This document shows positions 14,541 to 14,797 of a stretch of 14,797 nt of DNA, piece by piece. Each line of letters opens with the position of its first letter. Position 1 is the first letter of the stretch. This DNA comes from an uncultured Eubacteriales bacterium (GTDB lineage: Bacteria > Bacillota_A > Clostridia > Christensenellales > Aristaeellaceae): assembly GCA_902766515.1 (NCBI GenBank), contig CACXEB010000110.1, forward strand, positions 1-14,797, in the 5' to 3' direction. The translations under genes and the position numbers were made by a program. Below the pieces are notes generated by a model, which was given only the letters and a program-made list of their open reading frames with translations, ran no database searches and was not told the DNA's origin.

Positions 14541-14797
<257 letters not shown>

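Overview
The window is a gene-dense, GC-rich stretch of bacterial chromosome. It most resembles a high-GC member of the Bacillota, class Clostridia (for example an Eubacteriales or Christensenellales-type anaerobe). The reasons are strong AGGAGG-type ribosome binding sites, a pyruvate:ferredoxin oxidoreductase (anaerobic metabolism), the rpmE-DUF1385-prmC order usual in Clostridia, and miaA next to an 'aluminium resistance/methionine gamma-lyase' family gene, roughly as in Bacillus and Clostridium. The taxonomic call is inference from gene content. I see no tRNA, rRNA, CRISPR array, insertion sequence or phage gene, and no gene-free stretch above about 215 bases.

Layout. (1) Bases 1-4392, plus strand: a tight operon of a 5'-truncated DUF3237 gene, miaA (8-nt overlap), a PLP-dependent methionine-gamma-lyase-family enzyme after a short perfect hairpin, and a MATE transporter (4-nt overlap) that carries an RsbW-like ATPase domain at its C-terminus. 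(2) Bases 4382-5294, minus strand: a YfcE-type phosphodiesterase overlapping the transporter tail by 11 bp, then rpsT (ribosomal protein S20, GTG start) with its own terminator. (3) Bases 5363-5439: back-to-back sigma-A-type promoters for rpsT (minus) and rpmE (plus). (4) Bases 5507-7636, plus strand: rpmE (zinc-ribbon L31) with leader hairpin and terminator, then a DUF1385 membrane protein overlapping prmC by ATGA. (5) Bases 7679-10066, minus strand: a CtpE-like P-type cation ATPase convergent with prmC and divergent from the next operon. (6) Bases 10204-14496, plus strand: a secreted or lipid-anchored SH3-domain protein, followed 21 bp later by a 1083-residue three-domain enzyme (acyl-adenylating domain, acyl carrier protein, PLP alpha-oxoamine synthase). 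(7) Bases 14505-14797: a consensus-hexamer promoter and the first 59 codons of a pyruvate:ferredoxin oxidoreductase gene.

Working together. Most of the window is housekeeping: tRNA modification, ribosomal proteins, release-factor methylation. The candidate for an undescribed system is the 10.2-14.5 kb pair. Its large enzyme has every domain needed to activate a carboxylic acid (probably a fatty acid), load it on its own carrier domain, and condense it decarboxylatively with an amino acid to give an alpha-amino ketone, such as a sphingoid-base-like lipid or another acyl aminoketone. It sits in a putative operon with an envelope protein. The MATE-ATPase fusion is the second unusual architecture.
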